Of a stretch of DNA of 64,000 bases, positions 51,999 to 64,000 are shown piece by piece (within the stretch, counting starts at the first letter, position 1; each line of letters starts with the position of its first letter). The stretch covers positions 744,001 through 808,000 of the forward strand of contig NW_024881571.1 in assembly GCF_019059575.1 (NCBI RefSeq), read 5' to 3'. The notes below the pieces were generated by a model. That model was not told the DNA's origin, did no database searches, and worked only from the letters and a program-made list of their open reading frames with translations. This DNA comes from Amphibalanus amphitrite. Lineage: Eukaryota > Arthropoda > Thecostraca > Balanomorpha > Balanidae. Both the position numbers and the translations under genes were made by a program.

Positions 51999-53533
51999 GG
52001 GGGACATGTCAAAATCTCTGACGAGAAAAACGCGGGGTAAGACGGACCACCCAGCAGTGCACCTGCTATCCAATCATGTTTGGTACACTTCTAGTCTGTA
52101 CTCGTGTAAGTAGAGGTAACCAGAGTGGTAAAATAACAAAATGAGCCTTTATTCTATGCTAGCTCATGCGATGGAAATGCAACTTAAAACTGGGAACCTG
52201 TGTGTTCATTGTCGTTTGGCATGAATGCATGCTAGTTGAGCACATGCATGCATGGCTCACATGCAACAAATGCTCCTCCCTGAAAAAAATAGCTTACTTA
52301 AATTTTAAACCCATGTCAATGTTTTAGAAAAGTGACTTTTCATATGTTTGATGCAATGGACCACCACAGGGTAAGATGCAGAGTATATAGACATACATAG
52401 GAGTATATATGTCTTGCCCCATATCTAAATTTTGTCATTTTGATGACGTACATGCTAAATAGCCGAACATTGCGAAACCATGCCTGTCCTTAGCTTTTTG
52501 TAGGTGTGACAGTGACTATAACATTGTTTTTCACAGTAAATTGCAAATAAAAACTAAACATGCAAGAAACGCGCCAAAATTAAATTGCCCTTAGACCTTT
52601 TAAATTAGATCGGTTTGACGAAAACAACATTTTCTCAATAGCTCAAAAGCTATGGGGGAAGGAGGGTGAATTGCGCCACCTGAAAACGCTAATTGTAAGA
52701 AAACCGGTAGAGATCAGCATGCACTGTTAACCATTTCAAAGAGGAACTAATTAGCTACGATTTATGAGACTCCCGGTCAATCAAGAATGATTCGTTTGCT
52801 TCTGACAGACGCTTTTCAGAAACATGCAAAAGGGCGCATTTACCAACAACTGCTGTAAATTGCGTCAGGGGATGGCATCATGGCGCAATTAGAATCCAAT
52901 TGCGCCCTATACTTTAACATGGCAAAAAAAAAGATACGGAATGCACATACACCTCGGCAGTTTATGTCATTACGGCTTATTTAAACATTTATAATGTTAA
53001 TTAGGCTGGATGCATAATAAATGTAGAAATAAATCACGATGTTTTTGCGCAGGTAAATAGCTTTACGTGTGTTCGTACTTCGTATGCTTGTGAAAGCGCA
53101 ACGAAAACGTTTAATGCAACCGATTAGATACATATGAACGTATGCGCCAATACGATTATATTTTCAACTGTTTCTCTCTAAATTCATAAATTTTTCATCG
53201 ATTCGACAACTTTTGGACATCAGTTTTTGCTGTTTATCATTGCTGTCACATTCACCTCTCACGCCTGAATCCATGTTAAAAGGCCATATTTTGTCAATTA
53301 TGCCACAAGTTCATAGCCTAAATGGCAGCTGGATTACAAGTTTGACGAGAGGAATAATTTGCGGACTGATGAAAGCGGATTGCTCCCCTGCCTGACAAAG
53401 AACTCCTTTATTGCAATCAGTTAATGATGCATTCATACAGTCGTGATGCAATAGCTATACGCCATTAATCTATTTGCGCCCCCCCCCCTTAGCGCAATTG
53501 CCATGGGCGCAATGGGGTTGGGAACTCGATTTT
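51999..53533. other. Gene-free stretch with GGGG(T)AAG- and TTGCGCC-type repeats
   Basis: Contains GGGGTAAGACGGACC (52033), GGGTAAGATGC (52369), AGGGTGAATTGCGCC (52664) and several GGCGCAATT/AATTGCGCC phrases (52850-52910, 53475-53515). These look like ends or bodies of old elements, but no paired ends were defined. No gene recognised. Confidence 0.4.
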
Positions 53534-54730
53534 TTAACCCGCGCCCTGCTGGGGGTCCTGGATTTCCACGCCCTGCTGGGGGGGGGGGGTGTTTGAACAC
53601 CCCCCCCTTGTAACTCGGCTCCTGGGCCACGTAGCGATACGCGGAAGGCGGCGTTCGAAAGAGCGTAAAAAATAATGACGAAATCACTTCGGTCAATTTT
53701 TTGGTCAGGTCAAAGGTCAGGTCACCAGAGGTCATTGAAGGCAAAATTTCGCCGATTTCCAGGTCGAATGTCGAAAATTTCCAAGAAGCCAACGCATAAC
53801 TCGGGAACCAATAGAGCTACAGCGCCGCGGAAAAGCGCATTCGATAGCCCTATTAACGCCCTTTCTGAGTAATTCTCTCAGATTTGACCTAACGTCAACG
53901 GTTTTGCCTGCAGGGGGCAAAAACTGCAAAAATAGCCGATTTTTTCGAAAACAGTTTTTCTGCAATAACTTTTGACCCAAGCCTTGTACGAGCTTACTTT
54001 TACCGGCATCGTGTTCCTCTCGTCAAGACGCATCGAATGAACTATAACTTGACCTTGAAAGGTCAACTTGAAAATTTGACGTCAGGTCAAGGTCATGACC
54101 TGACCGGGAAGGGTCATGTTGCATATCAGTCGATCCGTATCGTCGAGCTGAACACATCTAAGGCGTTTTCATCGCTCTAGCATGCCTCTATCAAAAGTTA
54201 TTTGCGAAAAACTGTTAGATACCATTCGTGACCTAAGATGACCTCAGGGCATAAACAGGGGTCACGGACACCATTTTCAAGCTCAGTGTGTCTAAACCAC
54301 TTGTAATTCGGTGTTTGGGAGTGTTTATAATGTCTTTCATCCAAAAGCGGCGCATTTCAATTTTCTCCCATTGACTTATAATGGGGAGGTCGCAAAATTG
54401 ACCTGACCTTAGGTCATCGATATCAAAATTCTGAGATACACATTTTGTACATGCTATTGCTCTTAGCAATCGCTGAAAGTTTCAAAGCGATCGGTTACTC
54501 GGTGTAGCTATGACAGACATTGAAAGTTTTTATGAGGTGAGGTCACTTCAAGTAACCTGGTGACCTGACCTTGAATGACCTTGGTCTGAAATTTTCACAA
54601 CATGTGTAGAATTGATGTATGATAAGGTGTACCAAAAACGGCGGCGCTCCGCGCCGCCGTTTTTGAGATATTCGCGAAAAACCACAAGGGGGGGTGTTCA
54701 AACACCCCCCGCCAGCAGGGCGCGGGTTAA
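53534..54730. mobile_element. TTAA-class non-autonomous element, 1.2 kb
   Basis: TTAACCCGCGCCCTGCTGG at the left, CCAGCAGGGCGCGGGTTAA at the right. It is the best-preserved copy of the family that includes 31358-32508 (in reverse) and the partial copies at 24248 and 30600. A GC hairpin with A/T-extended stem lies at 54634-54664. AGGTCA half-sites occur throughout, for example 53704-53735, 54045-54100 and 54390-54420. Confidence 0.88.
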
Positions 54731-55366
54731 GAATGCATGAAAATGATCAAACTATTTTCACAGAATTTATGGTGCATACCATTGCCTCATAAAATCAATA
54801 AGCTGAGAGAAATGGGGGAAGAAAGATAGGAAACTTGTTTTGAAAATTTCTTGAAAAAAGATGCTCTTGATGCTGTTACGTCACATGTCACCTTCTGCGG
54901 TTGACAAATAATGGCGCATCTGGCGCACCACGATTACATGTTATATCAATGGGTGAAAGATGTTGTTTGCTTCACTCTGCCATTCACACTGTTTTTACCT
55001 TTAATTATGCTAAAACATTTACGGATGAAATGTTCAGTGTCAAAAATTGATGTGTCTGCCGTGTACTATATTCCCACTTAACATGAGCGCGTGATAAACA
55101 TTTTATGTACCTCGAATTTTCAAATGATAAAGATGATGAATCGGAGGATGCTGAAAAGCAAAAGCTCATTCCAATATTTGGACTACTTTACGATTAAAAT
55201 GTTTACATTCCTGTCATCTTATTGATCATTTATTTGTTCTTTTTTATGAAAATAACTTAAGGCGTTGAGAACCGAGGTAATTTCTATCTACCGTGCCTTA
55301 ACTTACCAGCAACAGCAATCTATCTACGCCCTACGGTGGCAAGGGAGACTGTGAAAGAAGCGTAAG
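54731..55366. other. Spacer, nothing recognised
   Basis: AT-rich sequence with no domain-bearing frame. Confidence 0.3.
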
Positions 55367-55652
55367 ATGGATTCTAAACAATTCTTTTGTGATATACGGA
55401 AGGGCAAAGTGCAGAGAAGAGCGTACAAGTCCTGTTTTGTGCCAGGCTGTTGCAGTAGCACTTATGAAACTCCGAAAACGATCTTCGTTCATGTCCCGAA
55501 CAACATTACCCTGAGGAGATGATCGTCTGCAATAGCAGGAAGAGCTGATGCAAGTACTTTGAAATCCACTATCAAGTCGGTGCTATTGTTGTAATGATCA
55601 CTGTGAGGTGAGATATTTTGTGCAAGGGCTGAGTGTAATACCCAGGAGATGA
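55367..55652 (+). pseudogene. Broken THAP-domain fragment
   Basis: From ATG at 55367 the frame reads to a THAP-like start (KSCFVPGCCSSTYETPKTIF, then VHVPNN) and meets TGA at 55520, where the family has a tryptophan. The same frame continues with AIAGRADAST, then a shift of one base gives YCCNDHCEVRYF, the C..DH half of the zinc site. THAP domains bind DNA and are common in P-element- and ISL2EU-type transposases. One stop and one frameshift make this a dead fragment. Source probably transposon-derived; no transposase follows. Confidence 0.6.
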
Positions 55653-55979
55653 CCTCCATTCGCCCCCTGACCGGTCAGGGTTATAAAATTTGAGTGGATG
55701 GCGGTCCGTTTGGGGTTCAGATGTCAATTGTATTTTGTTACTGTCAAACAATACATGTTATGCTGGCAGCGAATGTGTGTAACGTCGGTTTTCGAAACAG
55801 AAGTTAGAACTGTAACGGCAGAGTGCTTGCTGGTCTCATCGTAAGTATTGTAAGTGTTGTAAGCAAAAGCATTGTCAATATTGTAAGTATTGTGAGCATT
55901 GATGTATGGTAGATATCACCTCACATGATCTCGGCTCAGATAACCCTCCCCGGTGATCCTGTCAGTAAATGGCACCCGG

Positions 55980-56416
55980 ATCATTACAGATAAGATAATT
56001 TGTCATAATTCTTAAAGAATTGGGTGGTTTTGACTCGTTTAGTCGAGGTGCAGGTCGCATTTCAATACTTTTCCATAGGCTTGCAATGTAAAGGTCACGA
56101 CTCTGACCCAACCTCAGGTCACAGATAAAAAATTCTGAGATATACAAACGACACATACTGCAGGTACTGTTTTGAAGACTTGATGAGAGGAAATAACTTC
56201 GTGAAAAACTCAAGCTCTGACGTGTTTGCAAACTTTTCTGAGGTGGGGTCAACAAACCCGCTCTGGTTACCTGACCTGACCTGACCCGGCATTTTTTTAT
56301 GAGATGTGCGCAATGAGCATTTAGGAAAAGTCACCAAATATGAGCTGAATGTCTTGCGGCGTTTGGCAATTGTACAAGAAAATCCTGAAAGGCCTCCCCG
56401 TCCGAAATAGGGTTAA
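55980..56416. mobile_element. TTAA-class element, right part
   Basis: Ends CCCCGTCCGAAATAGGGTTAA. Upstream it carries AGGTCA-type motifs (56110-56125, 56265-56290) and a phrase shared with 51700-51960. The left end is absent or unrecognised, so the start is approximate. Confidence 0.55.
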
Positions 56417-56478
56417 TGTGTATATGAAGAGTTGCAGATGCAAAACATACCCAGATCTAAGACTGCAGTTCCCAGCGC
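56370..56478 (+). repeat. Duplicated segment, copy 1
   Basis: About 110 bp from TTGTACAAGAAAATCC to CTGCAGTTCCCAG repeats at about 57948-58068. It includes the right end of the TTAA element. Confidence 0.8.
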
Positions 56479-56988
56479 CGCTGCAACGTTTTTAAAACAA
56501 ACATACATAGGACATACAAACATGTTTATTTGCATCTGTTTTGGATAATAGCAACTCATGGCGCCATCACCCACGATAACTGTTAGGATTTGAGATATAT
56601 TTTTATTTAGGCCATTAGTTTGGCTGTAATGTTTATTAATATTAGTTGGGCGGAGTTTGGTAGTTTTTTATTTAACTTGTGGTATGTTGTGCTGATTGCG
56701 GGTTGTTCAAACCTTTCAAATGTAAGGACCTTTTTGAACTCAACCCTACCCCTACACTACCCTACATACGACTGGACGCTTTCCAAGCCCACAAGCATCA
56801 CGACGCCGAGATGGAATGTAGCCGGGAAATCACCCTCGCCATCTGCTCTAGAGCTAATCGTGTGGGGCGGCGTGTGGGGCGCCGCTTAGCCTATGGGGGT
56901 GCACTTCTAGTGGATGGGGGACGGGGGTGCACCTGCACCCCTTTCATATGGAAAGTTACTTCCCTGATTACAGCTCCCCGTATTGCAC

Positions 56989-57335
56989 CTAATCAGGGAA
57001 CGGCCAGCAAACGAAGGAACTATTTCTGGATGACAGGCGAATAACCGCTCACGCAAGGAGCGGAGCTCCGCCCCGTCCAAAGTGGCCAACAAAGCAGAGA
57101 CAGAGGCAGCATCACATCTTCCATCAAAGAACTGGTTTCTGGCTTGGAAGATGAGCTCCATCTTTGCATCCGAGTCGGTGCTGTCAGGAATCAGCTGGTC
57201 TAATGGAGTGAGAGTAGTGAGACGACTAGCTATTGTATCAGAGCTGCCTGGTCTTCGTAGCATTTGCACCGATTCTTCTCGATCGGACTCTGAATTATGT
57301 CCCTCCTGCGTATTACTTGAGGCATTGCTATGTAG
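56989..57335 (-). CDS. Candidate coding exon, unrecognised
   Basis: A minus-strand frame of about 115 codons lies between an acceptor-like ACTTAG (before 57335) and a donor-like AG|GTGCAA (56989). Its composition looks protein-like: SVSALLATLDGAEL, LRERLFACHPEIV and mixed charge. No family is recognised and the competing plus-strand frame is less convincing. It could equally be a transposon remnant. Confidence 0.28.
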
Positions 57336-57947
57336 CTAAGTCTTTGGCACAGTTTCATTATCCATGCTTTGCAAACAGTGCCATAACAACACAGTTAATT
57401 AATCACCAAGCTTCTTTGCAAGTTCCAATACAGTTGAATCGCACGCGATTTGAGTGCAAAAATCAAGAAAAGTGCCAACTTGTTCCCGTAAAATATTTTG
57501 AATATTGACCTAAAAAAATGAGTAATTTCCAGATAAAATAACAGCGAAATCAGTTTTCGCTTGCCAATAAAACTCACAGATATTGAAGCTCCATTATTAA
57601 AGGAACATTTTAGTATATGCCATTCTTGATAAAACTTCTTAGCCACGCAATACCAGCGCAAAATAAAGAGACACTGAAAACACGACCAATCACTCCGATA
57701 TACCATAGGAAAATACATAGAAAATGTATGTCTCAACTGCGCCAAATATACAGACAGTTATATACCTACATGTGACGTCATGATTAGCCCGACCAATCAG
57801 AAGCAAGTTGTTTTCAGCCACAAATAATTAATTTCTGAACTAACTAGGCATTTTTTTGACAAAGTGATTTTAAATTAAATCATTAAAAATTCTGAGCTTT
57901 TTTATTTTACCAAAACATACAGAGCATGCAGATAGGTCCCAACCCTA
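57336..57947. other. Spacer, nothing recognised
   Basis: AT-rich sequence between the candidate exon and the second copy of the duplicated segment. Confidence 0.3.
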
Positions 57948-58068
57948 TTGTACAAGAAAATCCTGAAAGGTCTCCCACACTGTGGGTCTCCCCGTCCGAA
58001 ATAGCGTTAATGTGTATATGAAGAGTTGCAGATGCCAAACATACCCAGATCTAAGACTGCAGTTCCCA
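57948..58068 (+). repeat. Duplicated segment, copy 2
   Basis: Direct repeat of 56370-56478 with a small insertion (a CCCACACTGTGGG palindrome at about 57973-57985) and a mutated TTAA end (AGCGTTAA). It lies immediately before the satellite array. Confidence 0.8.
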
Positions 58069-58106
58069 GACGTCTGTATACTTAGCGAGTTATTGACATT
58101 GACGTT

Positions 58107-59434
58107 CAGCGACAGATTCGCGGACCCCTAGGAATCCGCTGAAAATCCCTATTTAGGGGTAACTTGGGGCGTAGAGTCGCGTGGTGCAATCCGTTAAACC
58201 CTACACCTAATACTTTTCCCGCTAGAGGGCAGCAAAGTTCCAGCAACAGGTTCGCCGGACCCCTAGGATTCCGCTGAAAATCCCTACATAGGGGTAGCCT
58301 GGGGCGTAGAGTCGCGTGGTGCAATCCGTTAAACCCTACACCTAATACTTTTCCCGCTAGAGGGCAACAAAGTTCCAGCGACAGATTCGCCGGACCCCTA
58401 GGATTCCGCTGAAAATCCCTACATAGAGGTAACTTGGGGCGTAGAGTCGCGTGGTGCAATCCGTTAAACCCTACACCTAATACTTTTCCCGCTAGAGGGC
58501 AGCAAAGTTCTAGCGACAGATTCGCCGGACCCCTAGGAATCCGCTGAAAATCCCTATATAGGGGTAACTTGGGACGTAGAGTCGCGTGGTGCAATCCGTT
58601 AAACCCTACACTTTATACTTTTCCCGCTAGAGGGCAGCAAAGTTCCAGCGACAGATTCGCCGGACCCCTAGGATTCCGCTGAAAATCCCTATATAGGGGT
58701 AACTTGGGGCGTAGAGTCGCGTGGTGCAATCCGTCAAACCCTACACCTAATACTTTTCCCGCTAGAGGGCAGCAAAGTTACAGCGACAGATTCGCCGGAC
58801 CCCTAGGAATCCGCTGAAAATCCCTACATAGGGGTAACTTGGGGCGTAGAGTCGCGTGGTGTAATCCGTTAAACCCTACACCTAATACTTTTCCCGCTAG
58901 AGGGCAGCAAAGTTCCAGCGACAGATTCGCCGGACCCCTAGGATTCCGCTGAAAATTCCTACATAGGGGTAACTTGGGGCGTAGAGTCGCGTGGTGCAAT
59001 CCGTTAAACCCTACACCTAATACTTTTCCCGCTAGAGGGCAGCAAAGTTCCAGCGACAGATTCGCCGGACCCCTAGGAATCCGCTGAAAATCCCTACATA
59101 GGGGTAACCTGGGGCGTAGAGTCGCGTGGTGTAATCCGTTAAACCCTACACCTAATACTTTTCCCGCTAGAGGGCAGCAAAGTTCCAGCGACAGATTCGC
59201 CGGACCCCTAGGAATCCGCTGAAAATCCCTACATAGGGGTAACTTGGGGAGGAAAGTCGCGTGGTGCAATCCGTTAAACCCTACACCTAATACTTTTCCC
59301 GCTAGAGGGCAGCAAAGTTCCAGCGACAGATTCGCCGGACCCCTAGGATTCCGCTGAATATCCCTACGTAGGGGTAACTTGGGGCGTAGAGTCGCGTGGT
59401 GCAATCCGTTAAACCCTACACCTAATACTTTTCC
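58107..59434 (-). repeat. 135-bp satellite array, inverted arm
   Basis: About ten head-to-tail units of 135 bp (for example starts at 58241, 58376, 58511), in the opposite orientation to the main array. Each unit holds CCTAGGATTCCGC, CCCGCTAGAGGGCAGCAAAG and AAACCCTACACCTAAT phrases. Since 135 is a multiple of three, a 45-residue peptide repeat stays open on the minus strand; it is treated as satellite, not a gene. Confidence 0.95.
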
Positions 59435-59468
59435 CTCTAGAGAGCAAGTTCCAGTAAGTTCCATCAAA

Positions 59469-62400
59469 GGAAAAGTATTAGGTGTAGGGTTTAACAGATT
59501 GTACCACGCGACTCTACGCCCCAAGTTACCCCTACGTAGGGATTTTCAGCGGAATCCTAGGGGTCCGGCGAATCTGTCGCTGGAACTTTGCTGCCCTCTA
59601 GCGGGAAAAGTATTTGGTGTAGGGTTTAATGGATTGCACCACGCGACTCTACGCCCTAAGTTACCTCTATATAGGGATTTTGAGCGGATTCCTAGGGGTC
59701 CGGCGAATCTGTCGCTGGAAATTTGCTGCCCTCTAGCGGGAAAAGTATTAGGTGTAGGGTTTAACAGATTGCACCACGCGACTCTACGCCCCAAGTTACA
59801 CCTATGTAGGGATTTTCAGCGGAATCCTAGGGGTCCGGCGAATCTGTCGCTGGAACTTTGCTGCCCTCTAGCGGCAAAAGTATTAGATGTAGGGTTTAAC
59901 GGATTGCACCACGCGACTCTACGCCCCAAGTTACCTCTATGTAGGGATTTTCAGCGGAATCCTAGGGGTCCGGCGAATCTGTCGCTGGAACTTTGCTGCC
60001 CTCTAGCGGCAAAAGTATTAGATGTAGGGTTTAACGGATTGCACCACGCGACTCTACGCCCCAAGTTACCCCTATATAGGGATTTTCAGCGGAATCCTAG
60101 CGGTCCGGCGACCAAGTTACCTCTATTTCAGCGGAATCCTAGGGGTCCGGCGAATCTGTCGCTGGAACTTTGCTGCCCTCTAGCGGGAAAAGTATTAGGT
60201 GTAGGGTTTAACGGATTGCACCACGCGACTCTACGCCCCAAGTTACCCCTATGTAGGGATTTTCAGCGGAATCCTAGGGGTCCGGCGAATCTGTCGCTGG
60301 AACTTTGCTGCCCTCTAGCGGGAAAAGTATTAGGTGTAAGGTTTAACGGATTGCACCACGCGACTCTACGCCCCAAGTTACCCGTATGTAGGGATTTTCA
60401 GCGGAATCCTAGGGGTCCGGCGAATCTGTCGCTGGAACTTTGCTGCCCTCTAGCGGGAAAAGTATTTGGTGTAGGGTTTAATGGATTGCACCACGCGACT
60501 CTACGCCCTAAGTTACCTCTATATAGGGATTTTGAGCGGATTCCTAGGGGTCCGGCGAATCTGTCGCTGGAAATTTGCTGCCCTCTAGCGGGAAAAGTAT
60601 TAGGTGTAGGGTTTAACAGATTGCACCACGCGACTCTACGCCCCAAGTTACACCTATGTAGGGATTTTCAGCGGAATCCTAGGGGTCCGGCGAATCTGTC
60701 GCTGGAACTTTGCTGCCCTCTAGCGGCAAAAGTATTAGATGTAGGGTTTAACGGATTGCACCACGCGACTCTACGCCCCAAGTTACCCCTATGTAGGGAT
60801 TTTCAGCGGAATCCTAGGGGTCCGGCGAATCTGTCGCTGGAACTTTGCTGCCCTCTAGCGGCAAAAGTATTAGATGTAGGGTTTAACGGATTGCACCACG
60901 CGACTCTACGCCCCAAGTTACCCCTATATAGGGATTTTCAGCGGAATCCTAGCGGTCCGGCGACCAAGTTACCTCTATTTCAGCGGAATCCTAGGGGTCC
61001 GGCGAATCTGTCGCTGGAACTTTGCTGCCCTCTAGCGGGAAAAGTATTAGGTGTAGGGTTTAACGGATTGCACCACGCGACTCTACGCCCCAAGTTACCC
61101 CTATATAGGGATTTTCAGCGGAATCATAGGGGTCCGACGACCAAGTTACCCCTATTTCAGCGGAATCCTAGGGGTCCGGCGAATCTGTCGCTGGAACTTT
61201 GCTGCCCTCTAGCGGGAAAAGTATAAAGTGTAGGGTTTAACGGATTGCACCACGCGACTCTACGTCCCAAGTTACCCCTATATAGGGATTTTCAGTGGAT
61301 TCCTAGGGGTCCGGCGAATCTGTCGCTAGAACTTTGCTGCCCTCTAGCGGGAAAAGTATTAGGTGTAGGGTTTAACAGATTAAACCACGCGACTCTACGC
61401 CCCAAGTTACCCCTACGTAGGGATTTTCAGCGGAATCCTAGGGGTCCGGCGAATCTGTCGCTGGAACTTTGCTGCCCTCTAGCGGGAAAAGTATTAGGTG
61501 TAGGGTTTAACGGATTGCGTCACGCGACTCTACGCCCCAAGTTACCTCTATATAGGGATTTTCAGCGGAATCCTAGGGGTCCGGCGACCAAGTTACCCCT
61601 ATTTCAGCGAAATCCTAGGGGTCCGGCGAATCTGTCGCTGGAACTTTGCTGCCCTTTAGCGGGGAAAGTATTAGGTGTAGGGTTTAACGGATTACACCAC
61701 TCGACTCTACGCCCCAAGTTACCCCTATGTAGGGATTTTCAGCGGATTCCTAGGGGTCCGGCGAATCTGTCGCTGGAACTTTGCTGCCCTCTAGCGAAAA
61801 AAGTATTAGGTGTAGGGTTTAACGGATTGCACCGGGCGACTCTACGCCCCAAGTTACCCCTATGTAGGGATTTTCAGCGGAATCCTAGGGGTCCGGCGAA
61901 TCTGTCGCTGGAACTTTGCTGCCCTCTAGCGGAAAAAGTATTAGGTGTAGGGTTTAACGGATTGCACCACGCGACTCTACGCCCCAAGTTACCCCTATAT
62001 AGGGATTTTCAGCGGAATCCTAGGGGTCCGGCGAATCTGTCGCTGGAACTTTGCTGCCCTCTAGCGGGAAAAGTATTAGGTGTAGGGTTTAACGGATTGC
62101 ACCACGCGACTCTACGCCACAGGTTACCCCCATGTAGGGATTTTCAGTGGAATCCTAGGGGTCCGGCGGACCTGTTGCTGGAACTTTGCTGCCCTCTAGC
62201 GGGAAAAGTATTAGGTGTAGGGTTTAACGGATTGCACCACGCGACTCTACGCCCCAAGTTACCCCTATGTAGTGATTTTCATCGGAATCCCAGGGGTCGG
62301 GCGACCAAGTTACCCCTATTTCAGCGGAATCCTAGGGGTCCGGCGAATCTGTCGCTGGAACTTTGCTGCCCTCTAGCGGGAAAAGTATTAGGTGTAGGGT

Positions 62401-64000
62401 TAAACGGATTACACCACGCGACTCTACACCCCAAGTTACCCCTATGTAGGGATTTTCAGCGGATTCCTAGGGGTCCGGCGAATCTGTCGCTGGAACTTTG
62501 CTGCCCTCTAGCGGGAAAAGTATTAGGTGTAGGGTTTAACGGATTGCACCATGCGACTCTACGCCCCAAGTTACCCCTATGTAGGGATTTTCAGCGGAAT
62601 CCTAGGGGTCCGGCGAATCTGTCGCTGGAACTTTGCTGCCCTCTAGCGGGAAAAGTATTAGGTGTAGGGTTTAACGGATTGCTTCACGCGACTCTACGCC
62701 CCAGGTTACCCCCATGTAGGGATTTTCAGCGGAATCCTAGGGGTCCGGCGAATCTGTCGCTGGAACTTTGCTGCCCTCTAGCGGGAAAAGTATTAGGTGT
62801 AGGGTTTAACGGATTGCACCACGCGACTCTACGCCCCAAGTTACCCCTGTGTAGTGATTTTCAGCGGAATCCTAGGGGTCCGGCGAATCTGTCGCTGGAA
62901 CTTTGCTGCCCTCTAGCGGGAAAAATATTAGGTGTAGGGTTTAACGGATTACACTACGCGACTCTACGCCCCAAGTTACCCCTATGTAGGGATTTTCAGC
63001 GGATTCCTAGGGGTCCGGCGAATCTGTCGCTGGAACTTTGCTGCCCTCTAGCGGGAAAAGTATTAGGTGTAGGGTTAAACGGATTACACCACGCGACTCT
63101 ACACCCCAAGTTACCCCTATGTAGGGATTTTCAGCGGATTCCTAGGGGTCCGGCGAATCTGTCGCTGGAACTTTGCTGCCCTCTAGCGGGAAAAGTATTA
63201 GGTGTAGGGTTTAACGGATTGCACCACGCGACTCTACGCCCCAAGTTACCCCTATGTAGGGATTTTCAGCGGAATCCTAGGGGTCCGGCGAATCTGTCGC
63301 TGGAACTTTGCTGCCCTCTAGCGGGAAAAGTATTAGGTTTAGGGTTTAACGGATTGCACCACGCGACTCTACGCCCCAAGTTACCCCTATGTAGTGATTT
63401 TCATCGGAATCCCAGGGGTCGGGCGACCAAGTTACCCCTATTTCAGTGGAATCCTAGGGGTCCGGCGAATCTGTCGCTGGAACTTTGCTGCCCTCTAGCG
63501 GGAAAAGTATTAGGTGTAGGGTTAAACGGATTACACCACGCGACTCTACACCCCAAGTTACCCCTATGTAGGGATTTTCAGCGGATTCCTAGGGGTCCGG
63601 CGAATCTGTCGCTGGAACTTTGCTGCCCTCTAGCGGGAAAAGTATTAGGTGTAGGGTTTAACGGATTGCACCATGCGACTCTACGCCCCAAGTTACCTCT
63701 ATGTAGGGATTTTCAGCGGAATCCTAGGGGTCCGGCGAATCTGTCGCTGGAACTTTGCTGCCCTCTAGCGGGAAAAGTATTAGGTGTAGGGTTTAACGGA
63801 TTGCTTCACGCGACTCTACGCCCCAGGTTACCCCCATGTAGGGATTTTCAGCGGAATCCTAGGGGTCCGGCGAATCTGTCGCTGGAACTTTGCTGCCCTC
63901 TAGCGGGAAAAGTATTAGGTGTAGGGTTTAACGGATTGCACCACGCGACTCTACGCCCCAAGTTACCCCTGTGTAGTGATTTTCAGCGGAATCCTAGGGG
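59469..64000 (+). repeat. 135-bp satellite array, main arm, continuing past the window
   Basis: More than thirty units run to the end of the window. Most are full length; shortened units with the phrase GACCAAGTTACC directly before TATTTCAGCG occur at about 60107, 60961, 61138, 61586, 62303 and 63423. A block at about 59546-60110 recurs at about 60398-60960 (offset 852 bp), and one at about 62271 recurs at 63393 (offset 1122 bp), showing higher-order duplication. The open 615-codon frame (59379-61226) follows from the unit length. Confidence 0.95.

Noticed and set aside
59379-61226. 615-codon repeat protein with 45-residue units
   Set aside because: The unit is 135 bp, so one frame stays open if the consensus lacks a stop, which is likely by chance. 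The arms flip strand, there is no start context, and later shortened units shift the frame.

Overview
The window is eukaryotic nuclear DNA, most likely from an arthropod and probably a crustacean. The evidence is spliced genes with GT-AG introns, an antizyme gene, an LDLa/PAN/trypsin protease of arthropod style, many microsatellites, and a very dense load of small DNA transposons. No species can be named from sequence alone. Four genes can be supported: (1) the 3' exons of ornithine decarboxylase antizyme (minus strand, 1765-6188); (2) and (3) two tandem paralogs on the plus strand (32613-34440 and 37498-39635) encoding secreted-then-anchored proteins with a cysteine cap, an irregular leucine-rich or beta-solenoid-like ectodomain and one membrane helix; (4) a modular trypsin-like serine protease on the minus strand (43693-47196), whose protease exon is interrupted by a 206-bp transposon-like insertion with an 8-bp target duplication.

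Layout: 1-16.5 kb holds antizyme, its long intron with two hAT-type MITEs, and low-information DNA with GA, CA and GTTT microsatellites and a 1.4-kb TA-flanked element. From 16.5 to 32.5 kb almost everything is mobile: a series of 0.9-1.4 kb elements, most bounded by TTAA-CCC...GGG-TTAA (piggyBac-like non-autonomous type); a Penelope-like element fragment arranged as a nearly perfect 2 x 974 bp palindrome; a mariner-like element split by a 2.1-kb hAT-like element. From 32.6 to 39.6 kb lie the two paralogs, each preceded by a TTAA element. From 40.6 to 41.9 kb is a degenerate GGGCCC-rich minisatellite. The protease gene follows, then more nested elements (47.6-56.4 kb), a broken THAP-domain fragment, and finally a 135-bp satellite array (58.1 kb to the window end) that reverses orientation at about 59.45 kb.

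The most unusual theme is the interior of the TTAA elements and of the hAT-like element. They carry dense runs of AGGTCA/TGACCT, the nuclear-receptor half-site, about twenty per kilobase by hand count, in direct, inverted and everted arrangements, together with a central foldback and one GC-rich hairpin. Elements with different termini share this interior. Whether this is a dispersed regulatory cargo or only a structural by-product is open. No tRNA, rRNA or CRISPR array was seen.
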